Below are positions 6,201-10,153 of a stretch of DNA of 10,153 nucleotides, one piece after another (within the stretch, counting starts at the first letter, position 1; each line of letters begins with the position of its first letter). The position numbers and the translations under genes were made by a program. The notes beneath the pieces were generated by a model that saw nothing but the letters and a program-made list of their open reading frames with translations, made no database searches and had not been told where the DNA came from. This stretch comes from an uncultured Actinomycetes bacterium (GTDB taxonomy: Bacteria; Actinomycetota; Thermoleophilia; Gaiellales; F1-60-MAGs149): contig CAINDT010000035.1 of NCBI GenBank assembly GCA_903847495.1, positions 1-10,153 of the forward strand. The letters are read 5' to 3'.

Positions 6201-6205
6201 GCGAG

Positions 6206-6757
6206 ATGGCGCGCAAGGAGTCCGAGGAGCAGCGCGAGTCGCGTCGCAAGCTCGCGCAGGCGCAGATCCGCCAGTTTCCGGATCCCGTGCTGAAGACCGA
6301 GACGAAGCCCGTCGAGGTGTTCGACGACGAGCTCAAGGCATTGCTCCAGCGCATGCACGAGATCGGTGAGGACGCTGTCGGCGCCGGTCTCGCCGCGCCG
6401 CAGATCGGCCTGCTGCGCCGGATCGCGGTGATCAGCTTCACCGACGACGAGTGGATGTCGATGATCAATCCGGAGATCGTCGACTACTCGGAGGAGACCG
6501 AGGTCGGCGGCGAGGGGTGCCTGTCGCTCGAGATCCTGCTGCGCGAGCATCACTCGGTGCCCGTCGAGCGCAGCACGCGCATCCGCGTGCGCTGGCAGGA
6601 CGAGGACGGCGACGTGCACGAGGAGGACTTCGTCGACATGCCGGCGCGCATCGTCCAACACGAGGTCGATCACCTCGACGGCATTCTGACGATCGATCGT
6701 GCCGCGCCGGCGGACAAGCGCGAGGCGCTGAAGATCCTGCGGGAGAGGCTCAGCTGA
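6206..6757 (+). CDS. def: Peptide deformylase
   Basis: Removes the formyl group from the N-terminal methionine of new proteins. The 183-residue protein has all three active-site motifs: GAGLAAPQIG (59-68), EGCLSL (103-108, metal ligand Cys105) and HEVDH (152-156, ligands His152 and His156, catalytic Glu153). The first 20 residues (MARKESEEQRESRRKLAQAQ) form a charged extension before the usual start region IRQFPDPVLK. ATG 6206 lies 5 bases after the pyrH stop; the open frame continues far upstream inside pyrH, but that part is a shadow of pyrH. No strong ribosome binding site is visible before ATG 6206, so coupling to pyrH is likely. The TGA (6755-6757) overlaps the proposed CTG start of fmt. 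Confidence 0.96.
   Translation: MARKESEEQRESRRKLAQAQIRQFPDPVLKTETKPVEVFDDELKALLQRMHEIGEDAVGAGLAAPQIGLLRRIAVISFTDDEWMSMINPEIVDYSEETEVGGEGCLSLEILLREHHSVPVERSTRIRVRWQDEDGDVHEEDFVDMPARIVQHEVDHLDGILTIDRAAPADKREALKILRERLS
6741..6748 (+). promoter_or_regulatory. Ribosome binding site supporting the CTG start of fmt
   Basis: GGGAGAGG lies in the last def codons, 5 bases before CTG 6754. It is one of the better Shine-Dalgarno matches in this operon, where several coupled genes have none. Its position makes CTG 6754 (or ATC 6757) the only sensible initiation site for fmt. Confidence 0.55.
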
Positions 6758-7677
6758 TCGCGCGCGCGCCGTTCGCGGGCACGTCCGCGTTCGGAGCCGA
6801 GGTGCTGCGCGGCCTGCTCGCCGCGGGTGTCGAGGTGCCCCTGGTGCTGAGCCAGCCCGATCGGCCCGCCGGGCGCAAGCGCATCCTCACGCCGCCGCCG
6901 GTGGCCGCGCTCGCCACAGAGCTCGGCCTGCCGCTGCTCCAGCCCGAGCGCGCAATCGATGCACTGGACGCGCTGCGCGCCGCCGAGCCCCGTTCGATCG
7001 CGATCTGCGCCTACGGTCAGCTGCTCCCAGCCGAGCTGCTCGACATCTGCCCCTGGCTCAATCTGCACCCGTCGCTCCTGCCGCGCTGGCGCGGGGCCGC
7101 GCCGATCGAGCGCGCGCTGATGGCCGGCGACGACGGCACGGGCGTGGCCATCATGGAGACGGTGCTTGCGCTCGACGAGGGCCCTGTCGTCTCGTGCGAT
7201 CCGATTCCCCTCGATGCCGCGTGCGACACCGCGGCGGTCGAGGCCGAGGCGCTGCGCCTTGGCGTGCCCGCGCTCGTGCGTGCGATCGTGGCCGCGGCCG
7301 AAGGCTCACTGGCGTCGGTACCACAGGCCACCGAGGGTGCCACGTACGCCGAGAAGCTCTCGCGCGACGATCGGCTGATCGATCCGGCCGGGCACGGCGC
7401 GGCCGTCTCACTCGATCGCATCCGCGCGCTGCGCCCGCACATCGGCGCACTGCTCGCCCTCGACGACGAGACCTTCACGATCTGGCGTGCCGACCTCGCA
7501 GCTGACGCCGTCGCCCCGGGTGCCGTTGCGGTGGTCGGGGAGCGCCTGCTGATCGGCCTCGCCGATGGTGCGATCGACATCACCGAGTTGCAGACCGCCG
7601 GGAAGCGTCCGCTCGCGACGGCCGACTGGCTGCGTGGTCGCCGCACGCCCCCGACACGGGCTGCGCGGCCGGCATGA
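6754..7677 (+). CDS. fmt: Methionyl-tRNA formyltransferase, predicted CTG start
   Basis: Transfers formyl from 10-formyl-tetrahydrofolate to initiator Met-tRNA; it makes the group that Def, encoded just before, removes. About 307 residues, the usual length. The N-terminal Rossmann strand FAGTSAFGAEVL (7-18) precedes SQPDRPAGRKRILTPPPV (33-50). The catalytic site is LNLHPSLLPRWRG (102-114): Asn103, His105 and Asp141 have exactly the spacing of E. coli Asn106, His108 and Asp144. No ATG, GTG or TTG starts the protein at the right place. The frame is open upstream through def, but its nearest usable starts lie dozens of codons away, within def. CTG 6754 overlaps the def stop as CTGA, lies 5 bases after GGGAGAGG (6741-6748), and puts the first strand at the normal distance. 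The end overlaps rsmB by ATGA. Confidence 0.93.
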   Translation: MIARAPFAGTSAFGAEVLRGLLAAGVEVPLVLSQPDRPAGRKRILTPPPVAALATELGLPLLQPERAIDALDALRAAEPRSIAICAYGQLLPAELLDICPWLNLHPSLLPRWRGAAPIERALMAGDDGTGVAIMETVLALDEGPVVSCDPIPLDAACDTAAVEAEALRLGVPALVRAIVAAAEGSLASVPQATEGATYAEKLSRDDRLIDPAGHGAAVSLDRIRALRPHIGALLALDDETFTIWRADLAADAVAPGAVAVVGERLLIGLADGAIDITELQTAGKRPLATADWLRGRRTPPTRAARPA

Positions 7678-8948
7678 GCCCACGTGATCCCGCCCGCACC
7701 GTCGCCCTCGACGTGCTTCTCCGCCAGGAGAAGGAGGAGGCGTGGGTCGATCGCGCCTTCAGCGCCGAGGCCGCCCGTGCCCGTCTGGATCCGCGTGACC
7801 GCGGTCTCGCCTCGCAACTGACGAACGGCACCGTCAAGGCGCAGCGGCTGCTCGATGCGTGCGTGCTGGCGCTCGCCGATCGCGATCCGGCCAAGCTCGA
7901 CCCGACGACGCGCTGCATCGTGCGCCTCGGCGCGTACCAGCTGCTGCTGCTCGACCGCATTCCGCCGCACGCCGCCGTCTCAACCGCGGTCGATCTCGCC
8001 ACCAAGCGCCGCGGCAAGGGCGGGGCGGGGCTCGTCAACGCGCTGCTGCGTCGCGTGGCCGATGGCGGTCGCGCGTGGCTCGAGGCGCTGCCCGACGAGA
8101 CGATCGCCGACGCTGCACTACTGCGCTCGTATCCCGATTGGATTGCCGAGCTGTGGGAGCAGGCGTACGGCCTCGACGCGGCGCGCGGGCTGATGGACGC
8201 GGGCAACGCGACTCCCGAGGTTGCCTTTCGCGTCTCCGCGTTGCGTCACGGCGCCGACGAGCGCGTGGCAGAGGAGTTCGCGCGGCTCGACTGCGCGCTG
8301 CGCCCGGACGACGAGGTGCCGAGCGCGTGTGTCGTCGAGGGCTCGGTCGATATCGCCGCGACGCAGGCGTTCTTGAGCGGCGACCTGATCCCGATGAGCC
8401 GCAGCGCGCAGCGCATCGCGCCCTTCCTCGGCCCCGAGCCCGGCATGCGCGTCCTCGACGCCTGTGCCGCACCCGGTGGCAAGTCGGGGCACATCGCCGA
8501 CCTGCTCGGCGGCGGGCAGGGACTCACCTGCGTGGAGCGTGATCCGGGCCGCGCTCGGGCGCTCGCCGAGACACTGTCGCGCCAGGGCGTTGAGGGCTGC
8601 GACCTGCTGCCGATCGACGTGTTTCAGCTGCCTGCCGACCGCACCGGCTACGACCGCATTCTCGTCGACGCGCCGTGCACCGGCCTCGGCACGATCGGCT
8701 CGCGCCCGGACGTGCGCTGGCGTCGCCAACCCGCGGAGGTCGATAGTCTCGCCGCGCTGCAGCGCGGCATGGTCGACTTCCTCGTGCCCCGCCTCGCGCC
8801 CGGCGGCGTGCTGGTCCTGAGTCTCTGTACCCTCGGTACCGCCGAGTCGCACTCCGCAGACGAGCACCCGAGCGACGCTCGCCTCGAGCTGCGCCCCGAC
8901 CAGGGCGCTGGCGAGGGCTTCGTCGCCCTCCGTCTCGCGCCGCGCTGA
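7674..8948 (+). CDS. rsmB: 16S rRNA (cytosine-C5)-methyltransferase RsmB/Sun
   Basis: Methylates C5 of a cytosine in 16S rRNA (C967 in E. coli) using S-adenosylmethionine. The 424-residue protein starts with a NusB-like RNA-binding domain (about 6-130: ALDVLLRQ, RLGAYQLLLLDRIPPHAAV, GLVNALLRRV). The methyltransferase domain has motif I LDACAAPGGKSGHIA (261-275), motif IV DAPCTGLGT (332-340, Cys335) and motif VI SLCTL (383-387, Cys385, the probable nucleophile). Motif VI reads LCT instead of the commoner TCS, keeping the cysteine. The segment after Cys385 is 39 residues, shorter than in E. coli (about 54), because the helix after motif VI is reduced. The start overlaps fmt by 4 bases. The stop TGA is the first three bases of a large palindrome. 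Confidence 0.95.
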   Translation: MSPRDPARTVALDVLLRQEKEEAWVDRAFSAEAARARLDPRDRGLASQLTNGTVKAQRLLDACVLALADRDPAKLDPTTRCIVRLGAYQLLLLDRIPPHAAVSTAVDLATKRRGKGGAGLVNALLRRVADGGRAWLEALPDETIADAALLRSYPDWIAELWEQAYGLDAARGLMDAGNATPEVAFRVSALRHGADERVAEEFARLDCALRPDDEVPSACVVEGSVDIAATQAFLSGDLIPMSRSAQRIAPFLGPEPGMRVLDACAAPGGKSGHIADLLGGGQGLTCVERDPGRARALAETLSRQGVEGCDLLPIDVFQLPADRTGYDRILVDAPCTGLGTIGSRPDVRWRRQPAEVDSLAALQRGMVDFLVPRLAPGGVLVLSLCTLGTAESHSADEHPSDARLELRPDQGAGEGFVALRLAPR

Positions 8949-8996
8949 CGATCACGTTCGGAATGGGGTCAGACCCCATTCCGAACCTGATTGTCA
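8946..8996. repeat. 51-base near-perfect palindrome, REP/MITE-like, at the rsmB-rpe junction
   Basis: The centre is a perfect 15-bp inverted repeat: GTTCGGAATGGGGTC (8956-8970), one base A8971, then its complement 8972-8986. Outside it, a C-C mismatch (8955/8987) is followed by nine more pairs (8946-8954 with 8988-8996), with one G-U pair at 8950/8992. In total 24 of 25 positions pair. The core GGGGTCAGACCCC resembles, from memory, palindromic repeats that recur in many bacterial genomes in association with REP-associated tyrosine transposases. No transposase is in the window and there is no second copy here. As RNA, the hairpin could block 3'-5' decay or end the operon transcript on either strand, although no T-tract follows. 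Confidence 0.8.
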
Positions 8997-9030
8997 ACGG
9001 CGCCGGACGCGGGGTGGCATGATCCGCTCT

Positions 9031-9729
9031 ATGGCGAACGACGCATGGCTCACCGAGTTCCAGGTCTGCCCCTCGATTCTGGCTGCCGACTTCGGCGCCT
9101 TCCGGGAGCAGGTGATCGAGCTGATGGACGCGGGAGCGCGTACCTTCCACGTGGACGTCATGGACGGGCACTTCGTCCCCGTCATCACGTTCGGTCATGA
9201 GGTCGTCGAGGCGATCGCCGGCGAGGTCCATGCGCGTGGTGGGGCGCTCGCCGTGCACATGATGGTGCAGGAGCCCGAGCGCTTCGCGAGCGACTACGCC
9301 AAGGCCGGCGCCGACTCGTTCACGATCCACGTCGAGGCCACGCGCGACATCCATCGCGCCATGCAGATCGTGGAGGAGGCCGGGATGATCCCCGGCGTCA
9401 CGCTCAATCCCGCCACACCGGTCGCGGCCGTCACCGAGGCGGCCCGCTATGCGCGCAACCTGCTCTGCATGAGTGTCAGCCCCGGGTGGGGTGGCCAGAA
9501 GTTCATCACCGCGACGGCCGACCGGCTGCCGCAGTTGCGCGCGCTCGCGCGTCCCGACGCGGGCGTCGAGGTCGACGGCGGCGTGGCCGCCGACACGATC
9601 GTCGGCTGCTACGAGGCGGGCGCCAACCGCTTCACCGCCGGCTCGGCGATCTACAAGCAGAAGAATCCCGGTGAGGCCTATCAGGCGCTCGTCGAGCAGG
9701 TCCGCGCCGCGGGCGCGACCATCGCCTGA
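9031..9729 (+). CDS. rpe: Ribulose-phosphate 3-epimerase
   Basis: Interconverts ribulose 5-phosphate and xylulose 5-phosphate in the pentose phosphate pathway. With ATG 9031 the TIM-barrel protein has 232 residues. Motifs: PSILAADF (14-21), HVDVMDGHFVP (40-50), VHMMVQEP (75-82), NPATP (126-130), SVSPGWGGQKFI (148-159) and VEVDGGV (179-185). The metal ligands and catalytic pair are His40, Asp42, His76 and Asp182, all present. SPGWGGQ replaces the commoner NPGFGGQ. An in-frame ATG at 9019 would add MIRS, but GGGGTGG (9011-9017) is too close to it; the family pattern fits either start. No clear promoter is seen: TTGTCA at 8991-8996 resembles a -35 box, but only poor -10 matches lie at a suitable distance. 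rpe follows rsmB in many genomes. Confidence 0.95.
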   Translation: MANDAWLTEFQVCPSILAADFGAFREQVIELMDAGARTFHVDVMDGHFVPVITFGHEVVEAIAGEVHARGGALAVHMMVQEPERFASDYAKAGADSFTIHVEATRDIHRAMQIVEEAGMIPGVTLNPATPVAAVTEAARYARNLLCMSVSPGWGGQKFITATADRLPQLRALARPDAGVEVDGGVAADTIVGCYEAGANRFTAGSAIYKQKNPGEAYQALVEQVRAAGATIA

Positions 9730-9737
9730 TTGCGCTT

Positions 9738-9764
9738 TTGATCTGCAGGCACATCCCGTACGCT
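9738..9764 (+). promoter_or_regulatory. Candidate promoter of the YHYH-like gene
   Basis: TTGATC (9738-9743) and TACGCT (9759-9764, TAnnnT type) are separated by 15 bases, shorter than the ideal 17. Transcription would begin near 9771, leaving a 20-base leader with the ribosome binding site AGGAGAGG (9781-9788) before ATG 9791. It would separate this gene from rpe, which ends 61 bases upstream. Confidence 0.4.
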
Positions 9765-9790
9765 TGGCCGAGGCGATCCGAGGAGAGGTC

Positions 9791-10153
9791 ATGCGCCGTC
9801 GATTTCCAATCATCATCAGCGTGGTGCTCGGCATCGCGCTGATGCTGGCGATTCCGAGCGCCGGTGGCGCCGCGACCTGCCCGACCTCGGTCTTCCCGAA
9901 CCTGTCCGGCAAGGCCGGCCCGGGCTCGGGCTACGCGAAGCCGAGCGTCACGGTCAGCTGCTCCTCCTCGCGCCTGAAGGTCACGTCGAACGGCATGCCG
10001 TCGTACACCTACGTGGCGAAGACGCCGAATGGACTCGCCGCGCAGTCCTGGTCGTGGAGCGTGCCGCTCAGCCCGAAGGTTGCCGTCTCGACCACCTCGA
10101 TCGACGGCAGGATGGGAACGCTTGGCTTCACGACGACGGGTATTCCGTTCTAC
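9791..10153 (+). CDS. Secreted protein resembling the YHYH family, N-terminal part (3' truncated)
   Basis: The frame is open from ATG 9791 to the window edge, 121 codons without a stop; the C-terminus lies outside. AGGAGAGG (9781-9788) supports the start. Residues 1-27 form a signal peptide: RRR, a hydrophobic core IIISVVLGIALMLAI, and a likely cleavage after GGAA before TCP. The mature part contains VTVSCSSSRLKVTSNGMPSY, TPNGLAAQSWSWSVPLSP and GRMGTLGFTTTGIPFY. The pattern SNG-P-(Y/H)T-V--TPN---Q-W-W--P, later G--GF---G-P-(F/Y), matches my memory of proteins carrying the YHYH domain, whose naming Tyr-His-Tyr-His motif would lie downstream of the window. Their biochemical role is not established. 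Two cysteines (Cys29, Cys57) could pair after export. It appears to be separate from the housekeeping operon. Confidence 0.75.
   Translation, partial: MRRRFPIIISVVLGIALMLAIPSAGGAATCPTSVFPNLSGKAGPGSGYAKPSVTVSCSSSRLKVTSNGMPSYTYVAKTPNGLAAQSWSWSVPLSPKVAVSTTSIDGRMGTLGFTTTGIPFY

Noticed and set aside
5708..6205. Upstream extension of the def frame into pyrH
   Set aside because: Arg/His-rich shadow of pyrH; deformylase similarity starts after ATG 6206.
6451..6753. Upstream extension of the fmt frame to an ATG at 6451
   Set aside because: The 101 extra codons lie entirely inside def in another frame and encode Arg-rich, non-homologous sequence; Fmt homology begins just after 6754.

Overview
The window is GC-rich (roughly two thirds G+C by eye) and looks like a chromosomal housekeeping region of a high-GC actinobacterium. 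Protein similarity from memory (single-core EF-Ts, charged N-terminus on peptide deformylase, style of the RsmB and Rpe proteins) and -10 boxes of the TAnnnT type point to Thermoleophilia or a relative. The class-level placement is inference.

Left block (1-2139, + strand): the 3' end of a DivIVA-type coiled-coil gene, a hairpin that probably ends its transcript, then a tight trio: a DksA/TraR-type zinc-finger protein, lspA (lipoprotein signal peptidase) and an RluA/RluD-type pseudouridine synthase. This is the well-known divIVA-ileS-ylyA-lspA-ylyB order of Bacillus and Streptomyces, but ileS is missing from its usual place.

Middle (2140-3760): a single gene on the opposite strand encodes a secreted, two-part protein with a six-cysteine C-terminal domain. 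It has a very clear promoter placed so that the mRNA would be leaderless. Between it and rpsB lies a 400-base region whose right end folds into a long, bulged hairpin, a candidate leader element for the ribosomal-protein operon.

Right block (3761-8948, + strand): rpsB, tsf, pyrH, def, fmt and rsmB read as one operon with gaps of a few bases or 4-base overlaps. It covers ribosome assembly (S2), elongation (EF-Ts), UMP phosphorylation, the N-formyl-methionine cycle (Fmt adds the formyl group, Def removes it) and 16S rRNA methylation. frr, the nearly universal neighbour of pyrH, is absent. S2 carries a repetitive Ala/Glu/Val tail of about 107 residues. fmt appears to start at a CTG codon overlapping the def stop.

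Right end (8949-10153): a near-perfect 51-base palindrome of REP/MITE type begins at the rsmB stop codon. It is followed by rpe (ribulose-phosphate 3-epimerase) and the first 121 codons of a secreted protein resembling the YHYH family, cut by the window edge.

I see no CRISPR array, transposase gene, phage gene, rRNA or convincing tRNA. The most notable non-genic structures are the rpsB leader hairpin and the palindrome after rsmB.
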